Counted from the stretch's first letter, positions 7,463 through 16,521 are shown. The stretch is 64,000 nt of DNA from RGIG9041 sp045657265 (GCA_045657265.1 JAZOSU010000015.1:12219-76218), one strand, 5' to 3'. The notes: a model not told the origin generated them from the letters alone. Translations and numbers: made by a program.

Positions 7463-8269
7463 GTTTGGTATGAAGTTTTCAAAAATATAAATACTGTATT
7501 TATTCAGACAATTATCAAGTTCATTTTGTGAACTGATTGTCCACCCTGCAGAAATTGCACCTAATTTAATGCATATGCGCCTTGCAAAACTTTTGAAGTA
7601 TTTGTTTTCGTATGAGATGAAATCAGGTCTGGATAAAAAATTAAGGAGTAAAAGACCGCATATTGCTTCAAGTATATTTATTTTTTTGTTTCTTGCTAAA
7701 AAGTTGGTGGAAAGCTGACCTCTGCAAACTTCCGCTCTGTTTAATTTGTACCATCTTATAGCTAATGGATTAAACGACTGAACAATGTACGGAACATCAT
7801 ATTTTTTTAGTATCTCATCGGCTTTTTCACAAAGTGATTTGTAATTTTTTGTGTTGCATTTGAATTCAATAACAAGCATAGTTTTGTCATTTGCTATTTT
7901 CAACAGTTGCTCTAACGTGGGTATTTTTTCGCTTGTTCCGCAGAGAGTATATTCTGAAAGTTCTTCCAAAGTGGTGTCTTCAATTATTTTATCAACTTTG
8001 CATACTCTTTTTAAGTTGTCGTCGTGAAAAATTACCACCTGACCGTCTTTTGTTAAATGAATGTCAATTTCAATAGCAAATCCGTGTTTCATTGCGTTTT
8101 TAAAAGATAATATTGAATTTTCAGGAATGCCTTGTTCTATGTTGTGAAGTCCGCGGTGTGCAACGTAAAGGTTGTTAATATTCTGCTTTTGGGGATGTTT
8201 TCGAATTGCGGGAGATATAAGAAATAAATATAGGAGAACTATGAAAGCAATAATTATAAAAAACCACAT
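7451..8269 (-). CDS. Membrane-anchored glycerophosphodiester phosphodiesterase
   Basis: The 272-residue protein has one N-terminal membrane helix (residues 2-20) followed by a GDPD TIM barrel. It hydrolyses glycerophosphodiesters, releasing glycerol-3-phosphate and an alcohol. Catalytic motifs are AHRGLHNIEQGIPENS near residue 37 (metal-binding and catalytic His), EIDIHLTKDGQVVIFHDD near residues 72-89 (metal-binding Glu/Asp, second catalytic His) and VIEFK near 133. The gene starts 2 bases after the stop of the MFS transporter, so both lie on one transcript. The pairing could link uptake of a phospholipid breakdown product with its cleavage, but that is inference. Confidence 0.92.
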   Translation of the reverse strand: MWFFIIIAFIVLLYLFLISPAIRKHPQKQNINNLYVAHRGLHNIEQGIPENSILSFKNAMKHGFAIEIDIHLTKDGQVVIFHDDNLKRVCKVDKIIEDTTLEELSEYTLCGTSEKIPTLEQLLKIANDKTMLVIEFKCNTKNYKSLCEKADEILKKYDVPYIVQSFNPLAIRWYKLNRAEVCRGQLSTNFLARNKKINILEAICGLLLLNFLSRPDFISYENKYFKSFARRICIKLGAISAGWTISSQNELDNCLNKYSIYIFENFIPNKKV

Positions 8270-8271
8270 AA

Positions 8272-9579
8272 TCAGTCCTCCGTATCAAAACTTTCAAGAA
8301 TACTTTTTTTAGATGCGGGTTTGACGTCTCCGTGCTTTACAAAACACATTGTAACAAATGAAAATACGGTAAATAGTACGGCATATGGGAATAATACAGA
8401 ATAACCAAAACCTAAATTGTCAATGAGATATCCTGAAAGCAGTGGCGTGAGAATCTGCGCCGCCATTGAAAAAGCATAATAATAACCTGTGTATTTACCT
8501 ATATCGGAATTACCGCTCATTTCCACAACCATAGGGAATGAGTTAACGTTAATTGCTGCCCAGCCTATGCCTACAACACCGAATATAACGTACATAATAG
8601 CAGATGGCTTTGTTATGAAACAAGCAATAGCATAGCATATCGCCATAAGTGTTATACCAAAAAGAATAGTTTTTTTGCGTCCAAGTAATGATGAAAGAAA
8701 ACCAAGGGGGACGAAAGCTATTATTGCAACAATGGTTGCGGCTAAAAGATAACTTGATGAAGCGCTCAGATCAACGTTCCATATGCTTACGCAATATCGT
8801 GAAAAAGCTGTTGTTACTGCGTTGTATGACATAAACCATAAAAACACCGATATCAAAAGAAGAATAAGACTTGTAAAAACAGGTTTTGGCATTTTTTTGC
8901 CTTTGTTTGCAGTTTCAGACTCGTCATCTGCAACCAAATGTCTTGTTTCTTTTAGTATTTTGTTTTCGTTGGTAAATATCAGCATAACTGCTACTGTCAG
9001 TAGCATAAAAGCAGATACGACAACGAAAATAGGAGTAAAGGACTGATTTGCAGAATAAACAGATTCTCCTGCAGCATTTTTTTCACTTTTGAGTAAAAAC
9101 ATCATTGAGATAGTAGAAAAAATACCGCCGATGTATCCCACTAAGTTTATTATGGCATTTCCTTTTGAACGAAGAGGTTTTGGAGTAACATCAGGCATAT
9201 AAGCGACAGTGGGAGATCGGTAAATGCTCATAATAAATAAAAGAGCAAAAAGTGTGACAAAGAATCCGTAAAAATTAATTTTGCTCACCGTTATTGAAAG
9301 TATGTTAACTGCAATAACAGCAGCTATTGTGCCGAATAAAATATATGGAGTTCTTTTTCCGAGCTTTGTATTTGTTTTGTCAGAAAGTTTGCCGAAAAGA
9401 GGGAGCATAAATATAGCCAGTATATTGTCGATGGCCATAATTGCATTTGCGGAAAAGGTATTTATCTTAAATACGTATTCTAATAAATACGGTATTACCT
9501 GATCGTAAAATTGCCAAAAAGATAGTATTGATGCAAATGCAAGTCCAATTAATATAGTTCTTTTGTAATTAAGTTTCAT
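8272..9579 (-). CDS. MFS transporter, SLC45/GPH-like symporter
   Basis: The 435-residue protein has about twelve membrane helices in two halves. It resembles the sucrose/SLC45 and glycoside-pentoside-hexuronide symporter branch of the major facilitator superfamily. The first helix region contains SFWQFYDQVIPYLL, and the loop 2-3 motif reads PLFGKLSDKTNTKLGKRTPY (residues 59-78), the GKLSD...GKRxPY variant typical of this branch. Substrate cannot be read from sequence; sugars or glycosides are typical. The downstream GDPD gene starts 2 bases after its stop. A terminator at 9616-9643 isolates it from the PAP2 gene upstream. Confidence 0.85.
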   Translation of the reverse strand: MKLNYKRTILIGLAFASILSFWQFYDQVIPYLLEYVFKINTFSANAIMAIDNILAIFMLPLFGKLSDKTNTKLGKRTPYILFGTIAAVIAVNILSITVSKINFYGFFVTLFALLFIMSIYRSPTVAYMPDVTPKPLRSKGNAIINLVGYIGGIFSTISMMFLLKSEKNAAGESVYSANQSFTPIFVVVSAFMLLTVAVMLIFTNENKILKETRHLVADDESETANKGKKMPKPVFTSLILLLISVFLWFMSYNAVTTAFSRYCVSIWNVDLSASSSYLLAATIVAIIAFVPLGFLSSLLGRKKTILFGITLMAICYAIACFITKPSAIMYVIFGVVGIGWAAINVNSFPMVVEMSGNSDIGKYTGYYYAFSMAAQILTPLLSGYLIDNLGFGYSVLFPYAVLFTVFSFVTMCFVKHGDVKPASKKSILESFDTED

Positions 9580-9615
9580 AGGTTTTCTCTTTCTTGTTTT
9601 TTAGTTATTATTAGC

Positions 9616-9643
9616 AAAAAAAGCGGTATTAAACCGCTTTTTT
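9616..9643. terminator. Intrinsic terminator after the PAP2 gene
   Basis: AAAAAAAGCGG (9616-9626) pairs with CCGCTTTTTT (9634-9643) around TATTAAA. It overlaps the last codons and stop of the minus-strand PAP2 gene and precedes the MFS gene. Confidence 0.85.
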
Positions 9644-10288
9644 AATAAAGTTCAATTTAGTTTTGTAAGAGAGAAAATAAAGCGGAATCGAAAGAAGTAT
9701 TGCACCGTAAACATCTACAATAGAGTGCTGTTTTACAAACACGGTTGAAAGCACAATGAGAACCATTAATATAAACGATACAATAACTACAGGCTTTCTG
9801 TATTTGCCTAAAAATTTTGATTTTGCAAGGGCAATGTGCATTCCTATTGAATTCAGACAGTGAATACTGGGAAAGACATTGAAAGGAGTGTCTCCGTTTT
9901 GCAGAAAGCGTATAGCATCAATAAGTATGTTATTTCTTCCGAGATTTTCGTAATCTATGCGGAGCTGTTGTCCGTTTGGAAATACAGTGTATATAATCAG
10001 ACAAACAGTCATTCCTGTATAAAGGAAAATGCACATACGAACAAACTCTTCTCTGGATACTAAAAGTAAAAATGCGTATCCTGCTGCTATGTATGCAAAC
10101 CATATGAAATACGGTATTACAAATAATTCACAAAATGGAATAAGATCATCAAGTTTGCTATACATCATAGTTACGTGCTCTCTTTGAGGTGTAAACTCAT
10201 TGAGAAACATAAAATATGGCATATAAAGAGCAAAATACAAAAGAAGTATTCCGTGTTTGTATTTTTTAATAAATTGTTTAAGTGTCAT
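9629..10288 (-). CDS. PAP2-superfamily membrane phosphatase
   Basis: This 219-residue protein has about six membrane segments. It carries the PAP2 motifs in the later half: FNVFPSIHCLNSIG near residues 136-149 (the PSxH motif) and STVFVKQHSIVDVYGA near 181-196 (the SxxxxxxH-SxxD motif with catalytic His). The first motif, KxxxxxxRP, is not obvious. Relatives dephosphorylate lipid phosphates or transfer head groups such as phosphoinositol. It follows a GT2 glycosyltransferase by 2 bases, so the pair may act together on a membrane glycolipid; this is inference. Confidence 0.85.
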   Translation of the reverse strand: MTLKQFIKKYKHGILLLYFALYMPYFMFLNEFTPQREHVTMMYSKLDDLIPFCELFVIPYFIWFAYIAAGYAFLLLVSREEFVRMCIFLYTGMTVCLIIYTVFPNGQQLRIDYENLGRNNILIDAIRFLQNGDTPFNVFPSIHCLNSIGMHIALAKSKFLGKYRKPVVIVSFILMVLIVLSTVFVKQHSIVDVYGAILLSIPLYFLSYKTKLNFIKKAV

Positions 10289-10290
10289 GC

Positions 10291-11313
10291 TTAGTTGAAT
10301 TTGTAAACCTTTCTTGCTATGCGATATATGAATCTTGCAAACGCTTTTCCGCCTTTGCCGGGTAATGCCATAAAGAAGGCTTTTGAAAAATATCTGATTC
10401 TTTTGTAAAGCACATAATCTGTAGTTTTAAGCTTGTTCCAGAATTCTTTGGATTTTTCATCAAGCTCTGCTCTTCCGTCCATAGCAAAAAGTGTGGCAGT
10501 TATGGTGTACATAATTGATAGATAATAAGCCATATATTTTGCAAGTTTAGGAGAAAGTGATTTGATTTTATTAAGATTGTGAGATTCAAGCAATAAATTG
10601 GTGACGTAAATCTGCTGATCTATTCTTTTCACCATAACGTTTCCGTTAACAGACTGGTCAGGACGACCTGTGTAATATCTGTAAAAATCAGTATCTAAAT
10701 AATAAAGATTTTTTGTGAGCGGGAGAGGTATATATAAAACAAGATTATCTACGTAGAAAGTATGTTTCGGAAGCTCAACACCGCTTTTTCTTAAAATTTC
10801 GGTTCTGTATGTAACAGAATGCATAATTATGTATCTTACAGGGTCAATTCGTTTCATTTCGTCCCAAGAAAAAATTCTGTTTTCGGGGAATAAACCTCTG
10901 TAATGAATTATATTTTGTTTTCCGTCTTCGATATGTTCATATACGTAATTTGATATAAGAAGATCAATGGGTGTACCTGCATCTAAATTATGCTTTAATA
11001 CGTTGATAATTGATTTTAAAGACTTTTCATCAACCCAGTCATCTGAATCAACAACTTTAAAGTATTCGGATGTTGCGGCGGCAAGACCAGCATTAACTCC
11101 GGCACCGTGTCCGCCGTTTTCCTGATGAATTGCTTTTACAGTATCAGGGTATTCTTTTGCATATCTGTCAGCAATTTCTCCTGTTTTATCTTTTGAACCG
11201 TCGTTGACGATTATTATTTCAACGTCGTCTTTGGCAGAAAGCAGAGAGTTTATGCATTTTTCCATATATTTTTGTGAGTTGTAACAAGGTACAACAAATG
11301 ATATAAGTTTCAT
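10291..11313 (-). CDS. Family 2 glycosyltransferase
   Basis: The 340-residue protein has a GT-A domain at its N-terminus: FVVPCYNSQKYMEKCINSLL at residues 6-25, IIIVNDGSKDKTGEIADRYA near residues 34-53, and the metal-binding SDDW near residue 90. GT2 enzymes move a sugar from a nucleotide-sugar donor, usually with inversion, to lipid, wall or polysaccharide acceptors. The C-terminal third carries no clear membrane helix. It has its own promoter (11358-11386) and is followed at 2 bases by the PAP2 gene. Donor and acceptor are unknown. Confidence 0.9.
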   Translation of the reverse strand: MKLISFVVPCYNSQKYMEKCINSLLSAKDDVEIIIVNDGSKDKTGEIADRYAKEYPDTVKAIHQENGGHGAGVNAGLAAATSEYFKVVDSDDWVDEKSLKSIINVLKHNLDAGTPIDLLISNYVYEHIEDGKQNIIHYRGLFPENRIFSWDEMKRIDPVRYIIMHSVTYRTEILRKSGVELPKHTFYVDNLVLYIPLPLTKNLYYLDTDFYRYYTGRPDQSVNGNVMVKRIDQQIYVTNLLLESHNLNKIKSLSPKLAKYMAYYLSIMYTITATLFAMDGRAELDEKSKEFWNKLKTTDYVLYKRIRYFSKAFFMALPGKGGKAFARFIYRIARKVYKFN

Positions 11314-11357
11314 TTTCAGACTCCAAAACGTCTATGATTTTATTTTTTAGCGAAAAT

Positions 11358-11386
11358 ATTGTAACACAAAATATATCAAAAATCAA
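11358..11386 (-). promoter_or_regulatory. Sigma-A promoter of the GT2-PAP2 unit
   Basis: On the minus strand TTGATT (complement of 11381-11386), a 17-base spacer and TACAAT (complement of 11358-11363) lie about 45 bases upstream of the GT2 start. Confidence 0.7.
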
Positions 11387-11392
11387 TAAATA

Positions 11393-12463
11393 TTAAATTT
11401 CATTAATAAACTCTTTCAAATAATTATCTGTTTTTGAAAAATCAATGGCATCTATATAATATTTTTCCAAATCGTCGTGTTTTTGCTTTATTGTTTTAAG
11501 TTCGTCATAAACAGATAACAGTAGTTCCTTGGAGAGCTTCTTATTAAAATTCAGTTTGTTTTTGTTTTCTGCATATACATGTTTATTTAGGATACTTTTT
11601 GTTGTTATTTTTTTTGATATTTTATTTTCGTCTACGTCGGGCGAAAAAAGGTGTCCTGTTGTAATGAGACCAAGCTTTAAATCGGGTATGATTATTTGTT
11701 CCAATCTGGATTCGGGTAATAAGGGAGAATGTATACGAATAGTGTCATAACCCATTTTGGTAAAAATATTTGCAGCTTTTAAAAGTATTATGTTAGCAAT
11801 TCCAGGATTATCTTCAATTAATACTATATTTTCACATAGTTTATCTGTGGTTTCTGATATTGTGTATATTCCGTCTTTAGTAAATGCAGATAACATTCTG
11901 TTGTGAATTTTAGCCGATGAATTTTTTGGTAATAATGCATTTTGTTTTATGATTTTTTTGATTATACAATTTACTTTTTCTAAGTCAATATACGGTTCAA
12001 AAAGAAAATATTTCTGAACTTCAATACCGCCGATGATTTTAAGCAGTGAGTACACGTAACGGTATTTTAAAGATATTTCGTCAGAAATTGATTTAATGTC
12101 GTCAAATTTTTCTGAGAGTTTTTCTGTGTTCCAGAATTTACTCAGATCAATGATATTGTCATATGCACCGGGATACTTCATATCAAATGCATGGGGTGAC
12201 GTTGCGTCAATAATAACAATTCCTTTTTCAAATATTTTTATTCCGTCAAGACTGTCTTTATCACTTGAACAACGTATTCTTTCTACAGTGAAACCTTTTT
12301 TATCGAATATATCTGATATTTTTTTCATGAATGTACTTTTTCCGCAGCCGGGACCGCCTTTTATCAGATAAGCTTTTTTTACATCTTCAGAATATAGTAA
12401 TTCATTGAAATATGAGAAAAAACCTTTCGCTGTATTTGCTGCAGTAAATGTATCGTAAACCAT
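11393..12463 (-). CDS. P-loop ATPase of the PRK06851-like type
   Basis: The 356-residue protein carries a clear Walker A, IKGGPGCGKSTFMKKIS near residues 34-50, then GIVIIDATSPHAFDMKYPGA near residues 82-101. The layout matches the clostridial PRK06851-type proteins, which are about 370 residues with two consecutive P-loop halves and no assigned function. The second half begins near residue 215, where a Walker A would be expected, but reads IEDNPGIANIILLKAA and lacks the GKS/T. It stands alone between the GT2 unit and sigG. Family recognition is from memory of the sequence pattern, so the name is tentative. Confidence 0.7.
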   Translation of the reverse strand: MVYDTFTAANTAKGFFSYFNELLYSEDVKKAYLIKGGPGCGKSTFMKKISDIFDKKGFTVERIRCSSDKDSLDGIKIFEKGIVIIDATSPHAFDMKYPGAYDNIIDLSKFWNTEKLSEKFDDIKSISDEISLKYRYVYSLLKIIGGIEVQKYFLFEPYIDLEKVNCIIKKIIKQNALLPKNSSAKIHNRMLSAFTKDGIYTISETTDKLCENIVLIEDNPGIANIILLKAANIFTKMGYDTIRIHSPLLPESRLEQIIIPDLKLGLITTGHLFSPDVDENKISKKITTKSILNKHVYAENKNKLNFNKKLSKELLLSVYDELKTIKQKHDDLEKYYIDAIDFSKTDNYLKEFINEI

Positions 12464-12561
12464 AAAATCACCTCTGTTTTCATAATATAGCGAAAATTTG
12501 CTCGGTGATACAGTTAATTTGAAATAGACCTGTCAATACTAATAGTATGGAGGTAATTTCA

Positions 12562-13335
12562 GTGGTAAATAAAAACAAGGTAGTAATTAGCGGGATAGAT
12601 ACATCTAAGCTTCCCGTGCTTAGCAACGAGAGAAAAAACGAACTACTTTTAAAAATAAAAGAGGGTGATAAAGAGGCAAAAGATGAATTTATAAAAGGTA
12701 ATCTGCGACTGGTATTGTCAATAGTTCAGAGATTTGCAGGCAGAGGAGAGAGCATGGATGATCTTTTTCAGGTGGGATGTATCGGTCTGATAAAGAGCGC
12801 TGAAAATTTTGATGTCACCCTCGGTTTGCAATTTTCTACTTATGGGGTGCCTATGATTTTAGGAGAGATAAGGAGATATCTAAGGGACAATAATATGGTA
12901 AGAGTATCAAGAGCAATGAGAGATGTTGCTTATAAGGCTCTTGCGGTAAGAGAACGTCTTATGTCTCAAAATTCAAAAGAACCCACGGCGGAAGAAATTG
13001 CAAAAGAACTTGAAGTGAAAAAAGAAGATGTTATTATGGCGTTGGAATCAATAGTAGACCCTGTTTCATTGTTTGAACCTGTTTATTCTGAGGGGTCTGA
13101 TGCGATCTATGTAATGGATCAGGTAAGTGACGGAAGCAGTGACGGCAACTGGCTTGATGAAATAGTAATTAAAGAAGCTATAGCATCTTTACCCGAGCGG
13201 GAAAAAGAAATAATTTCCCGTAGATTTTTAGAGGGTAAGACGCAGATTGAAGTTGCCAAAGAAATAGGTATTTCACAAGCTCAGGTAAGTAGACTTGAAA
13301 AAGGTGCTCTTAGCAGAATAAAAAGTCAGCTTTAA
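12562..13335 (+). CDS. sigG: Forespore sigma factor SigG
   Basis: This 257-residue sigma-70-family factor matches sigma-G, which directs late gene expression in the engulfed forespore. The diagnostic N-terminal tag VISGIDTSKLPVLSNE is present. It is followed by region 2 (GNLRLVLSIVQRFAGRGESMDDLFQVG and GEIRRYLRDNN), region 3, and region 4 with the helix-turn-helix TQIEVAKEIGISQAQVSRLE. GTG 12562 is preferred: GGAGGT (12549-12554) lies 7 bases upstream, whereas an in-frame ATG at 12547 overlaps that site. Unlike the common spoIIGA-sigE-sigG cluster, no sigE is adjacent here. Confidence 0.93.
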   Translation: MVNKNKVVISGIDTSKLPVLSNERKNELLLKIKEGDKEAKDEFIKGNLRLVLSIVQRFAGRGESMDDLFQVGCIGLIKSAENFDVTLGLQFSTYGVPMILGEIRRYLRDNNMVRVSRAMRDVAYKALAVRERLMSQNSKEPTAEEIAKELEVKKEDVIMALESIVDPVSLFEPVYSEGSDAIYVMDQVSDGSSDGNWLDEIVIKEAIASLPEREKEIISRRFLEGKTQIEVAKEIGISQAQVSRLEKGALSRIKSQL

Positions 13336-13345
13336 CAAAATTAAG

Positions 13346-13389
13346 CACACCTGAATAGGATAGTTATATAAACTGTTTGGGTGTGTTTT
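13346..13389 (+). terminator. Hairpin between sigG and the mecA-like gene
   Basis: CACACC (13346-13351) pairs with GGTGTG (13380-13385), with an inner AGTT/AACT helix, and TTTT touches ATG 13390. The 3' arm includes the only ribosome-site-like sequence, so it could both end sigG transcripts and restrict translation of the next gene. Confidence 0.55.
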
Positions 13390-13968
13390 ATGCGGCTTAA
13401 AGTGATTGATGAAAATAAAGTAAAAATCCTTATTGAAAACAAAGATTTTGATGAATATTCAGTTCCCGAAGACGTATGCGACTATGAAAAGAGCGCTGTC
13501 AGGGAATTTATACTGAAACTTCTGAATGAAATATATATTCAGACAGGAATAGATTTCTTTAACAGTAAAGTGTTTTTGGAAATAATACCTGGAACGTCAG
13601 ATGCTTTTTATATTGTCATATCTCGTATAAGTAGTGAAAATCAACCATTTCAGTTAACCTCGGTAAAGGCAGACGAAGACATGTATTTGTTTGAACTGTA
13701 CCATCCTGAAAATATATTTGATGTTTCAAATCTCATTAATAAACAAAATACACTAAAGGTAGGAAACAGTAAAATGTACAGATATAAGAATAAATACTAT
13801 ATTGCTGTGTATTTCCCACCTGAAACTGTTTCAGACGCTAAGTTTTATGATCTTATTAAAAAAATAACCGAGTATTCAAAAAAATGCAGATGGAATATTT
13901 TAAACGAGCCTATTCTTGATGAATGGGGAGAGATGATTTCAGATAACATATTTCAAAGTATAAAATAG
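13390..13968 (+). CDS. MecA-like adaptor protein
   Basis: The 192-residue protein resembles MecA/YpbH adaptors, which bring substrates such as ComK to the ClpC unfoldase. The N-terminal substrate-binding part (residues 1-80) has the typical MRLKVIDENKVKILIENKDF opening and an FxxExxPGTSDAFYIVISR strand. The C-terminal ClpC-binding half carries LFELYHPENIFDVSNLINKQ, akin to MecA's fxdfedvi stretch. It is slightly shorter than the 218 residues of B. subtilis MecA. ATG 13390 is used rather than GTG 13381, which lies within the hairpin. It sits directly after sigG. Confidence 0.75.
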   Translation: MRLKVIDENKVKILIENKDFDEYSVPEDVCDYEKSAVREFILKLLNEIYIQTGIDFFNSKVFLEIIPGTSDAFYIVISRISSENQPFQLTSVKADEDMYLFELYHPENIFDVSNLINKQNTLKVGNSKMYRYKNKYYIAVYFPPETVSDAKFYDLIKKITEYSKKCRWNILNEPILDEWGEMISDNIFQSIK

Positions 13969-13969
13969 A

Positions 13970-13996
13970 AAGCTCACAGCAATACGCTGTGAGCTT
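13970..13996. terminator. Bidirectional terminator between mecA-like gene and eno
   Basis: AAGCTCACAGC (13970-13980) pairs with GCTGTGAGCTT (13986-13996) around AATAC, with A- and T-rich flanks on both sides. It separates two converging genes. Confidence 0.88.
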
Positions 13997-14002
13997 ATTT
14001 CT

Positions 14003-15271
14003 TTAAATAAAAGCCTGAACTCCCCCGTAGGTTGCCGCTCTTCCGAGAGCAAGTTCTATTTGTAAAAGGCGATTGTATTTTGAAACTCTTTCGCTTCTTG
14101 CAGGTGCACCTGTTTTGATTTGACCTGCATTTACAGCTACTGCAAGATCAGCAATAAACGAATCAGCGGTTTCTCCGCTTCTGTGTGAAATAACAGTCCT
14201 GTAACCATTATTTTTTGCAAGGCGGATAGTTTCCATCGTTTCACTTAACGTTCCTATTTGATTAGGTTTTATAAGAATTGTATTTGCTGCATCGTCATCA
14301 ATACCTCTTTGTAATCTTACGGGGTTTGTTACAAAAAGATCATCACCTACAATCTGTATAGCTGTTTTTTTAGCAAGAATATTAAATCCTGAAAAATCAT
14401 TTTCTCCAAGTGGATCTTCAATAGAAATAATTGGATATTTTTCAATAAGAGAAATAATGTAATCAATCAGTTCTTCTCTTGAAAAGAAAGTGTTTCGTTT
14501 TGGCATAATATATCCGTTATCACGCGCCCATTCGCTTGTTGCCATATCAAGCGCAATTCTGATATCTTTTCCCGGAGTATATCCGCTTTTCAAAATAGCT
14601 TCTGTTAAAAAATCAAGAGCAGCTATATCATTTTCGAGGTCGGGAGCAAAACCGCCTTCATCACCGATGGATGTTAAATATCCTTTATCTTTTAATAATT
14701 TTTTAAGACAATGATAAACTTCTGTTCCCATCTGCATAGCTTGTTCAAAGCTTTCAGCACCTGTGGGAACAATCATAAATTCCTGAATATCAATATTATT
14801 ATCTGCGTGGGCTCCGCCGTTTAAAATATTCATCATTGGAACGGGTAGGGTACAAGCGTTAATTCCGCCGAGATATTGATAAAGCGGTATATCTGCAGAA
14901 AAAGATGCCCCACGGGCTACTGCAAGAGATACCGCTAAAATTGCATTCGCACCAAGATTTGATTTATTTTCGGTTCCGTCAAGCTCACACATTGTTTTGT
15001 CTATGTCCTGCTGCGCAAAAACCGATTCTCCTTCAAGTGCATTGGAAATAGTTTCATTAATGTTGTTAACGGCATTCATAACTCCGTTGCCACCATATTC
15101 GTCTCCGCCATCACGAAGCTCACATGCTTCATACTGACCTGTAGATGCACCGCTTGGAACGGCTGCACAAGCGGCAATTCCGCTTTCTAAAATAACGGTG
15201 GCTTCAACAGTTGGCATACCTCTGCTGTCGAAAATCTGTCTGCCTAAAACTTTTTTTATTGTATCTTCCAT
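14003..15271 (-). CDS. eno: Enolase
   Basis: The 422-residue enzyme converts 2-phosphoglycerate to phosphoenolpyruvate in glycolysis. Conserved elements are intact: the flexible loop VPSGASTGQYEA near residue 38, GGAHADNNIDIQEFMIVP near 155, GDEGGFAPDL near 206, the Mg ligands in ALDMATSE, SIEDPLGEND and GDDLFVTN, the catalytic Lys in ILIKPNQIGT and the ISHRSGE loop. An AGGTGA ribosome site lies upstream. Length is near the usual 430. It follows a small Cys-containing gene on the minus strand and ends at a bidirectional terminator. Confidence 0.96.
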   Translation of the reverse strand: MEDTIKKVLGRQIFDSRGMPTVEATVILESGIAACAAVPSGASTGQYEACELRDGGDEYGGNGVMNAVNNINETISNALEGESVFAQQDIDKTMCELDGTENKSNLGANAILAVSLAVARGASFSADIPLYQYLGGINACTLPVPMMNILNGGAHADNNIDIQEFMIVPTGAESFEQAMQMGTEVYHCLKKLLKDKGYLTSIGDEGGFAPDLENDIAALDFLTEAILKSGYTPGKDIRIALDMATSEWARDNGYIMPKRNTFFSREELIDYIISLIEKYPIISIEDPLGENDFSGFNILAKKTAIQIVGDDLFVTNPVRLQRGIDDDAANTILIKPNQIGTLSETMETIRLAKNNGYRTVISHRSGETADSFIADLAVAVNAGQIKTGAPARSERVSKYNRLLQIELALGRAATYGGVQAFI

Positions 15272-15321
15272 TTATTTCACCTCAGAGTATATTTTGAAAT
15301 GAAATAAATAAATTATACATT

Positions 15322-15531
15322 TTAAAATTCAAAATCTTCTTTTGTATATTCAGAATTTAAATTCGCTTTTTTAGGAGGAATTCTGTTAATGGGTGTGTAT
15401 TTGAATTTTTTACATGAATTATCTGGTTTTACTATACCTTTTTTTGAACAGATTATATCATCTGTAGCAATAATTCTTTTTCCGTGTTCACAATATAAAC
15501 ACATTGGTTCGACGTCTTTTGAAAATATCAT
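15322..15531 (-). CDS. Small cysteine-motif protein, unknown function
   Basis: The 69-residue protein has a compact core with MCLYCEHGKRI, DDIICSKKGIV and NSCKKFKYTPI. Four cysteines are spaced as in a small metal-binding or disulfide-stabilised fold, followed by a charged tail. Similar short proteins occur widely in Clostridia as uncharacterised conserved proteins. It lies between the ylbJ-like gene and eno on the same strand with short gaps, and may be cotranscribed with the former. No function can be claimed. Confidence 0.7.
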   Translation of the reverse strand: MIFSKDVEPMCLYCEHGKRIIATDDIICSKKGIVKPDNSCKKFKYTPINRIPPKKANLNSEYTKEDFEF

Positions 15532-15552
15532 TTGTTCACAGCCTTTGTTTTT

Positions 15553-16521
15553 TTATTTATTATAAATCTTCTTTTTCTGTTTGTCAAAGATATAATAAAT
15601 CAGAACTGCACTTGTAAGTATGAAAAAAACAAAAAATAACATAGTAATATTAAGTTTCAACTTGGTCAATGTGTATGCAATTTCAGGCATAAGAATCATA
15701 TACGCAAGTTTTCCTGTCAATATTGCTCTTGCGGGTAATTTGACTTTTATACAACAATTTACACATTGCATTATTACTGAAATTCCTGAAAAAGCAAGTA
15801 TAATTCCGGCGATTATTACAGAATTTTCTTTACTAAAATCAATCATACTCATACCGCGGGATATTTCAATAAGGCCTATAATGATAGCTTTTATTTGAGT
15901 GTTTAAACCATCAAGTAAATCCGATGACGACAGAATATCTGCAAATATACCGAAAAACGTTATATATCCGCAAACGTATAAACAACTGAGCGTAGATTCT
16001 GTTACTGCAAAACACGCAGTTTCGGTTATGTTTATTACTTTTCCTCTGCGATTTTTACTTTTTTTAAAACAATGGAAAAATAAAGCGCATACCAAAGATG
16101 AGATGCATTGAGAAATAAGCAGTATAATTCCTATGCTTTTATTCTTTAATATACAGACACCGATAAAAGTGACTATATAAGCAGGAGAAGCATTTACTGT
16201 ACAATGTAAAAGCGAAACGGCTGTGCTCTTATTTATGCTTCCGTTTTCATATAGAGTGCATACGTTTTTTACACCTGTAGGAAAACCCGTAATCAGTCCG
16301 CTTACAAAAGCTAAAACGTTTGGCGGAACACTTGTACAGGTAATTAGCTTTACAAAGAAATCGCATACTATAAAAAACGGAAAAAGGGAGGGTATAACCG
16401 AATTAAAACAAAGAGTCAGGCTGTTTTTTACAGAACTTGCAACTATCTGAGGGTTTGCGGTAAAAATCAAGACGGATAAAACGGATGAAAGAATAAATAA
16501 AATCAGTTTAAATTTTTTCAT
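15553..16521 (-). CDS. YlbJ-like sporulation membrane protein
   Basis: The 322-residue integral membrane protein has about eight hydrophobic segments. It contains the nucleoside-recognition (Gate) domain pattern seen in YlbJ: SVIPSLFPFFIVCDFF near residues 42-57, SGLITGFPTGVKNVCTLYEN near residues 74-93, and an NASPAYIVTFIG segment. YlbJ is made in the mother cell under sigma-E and is needed for heat-resistant spores in B. subtilis; its transport role is not settled. The position next to yqfC-yqfD and close to sigG fits a sporulation role. Identity with YlbJ is probable rather than certain, so no symbol is given. Confidence 0.75.
   Translation of the reverse strand: MKKFKLILFILSSVLSVLIFTANPQIVASSVKNSLTLCFNSVIPSLFPFFIVCDFFVKLITCTSVPPNVLAFVSGLITGFPTGVKNVCTLYENGSINKSTAVSLLHCTVNASPAYIVTFIGVCILKNKSIGIILLISQCISSLVCALFFHCFKKSKNRRGKVINITETACFAVTESTLSCLYVCGYITFFGIFADILSSSDLLDGLNTQIKAIIIGLIEISRGMSMIDFSKENSVIIAGIILAFSGISVIMQCVNCCIKVKLPARAILTGKLAYMILMPEIAYTLTKLKLNITMLFFVFFILTSAVLIYYIFDKQKKKIYNK

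Noticed and set aside
12512..12541. Sigma-G-type promoter (AATACTA) before sigG for autoregulation
   Set aside because: No TGAATA-like -35 at the right distance and the start point would lie within the ribosome site.
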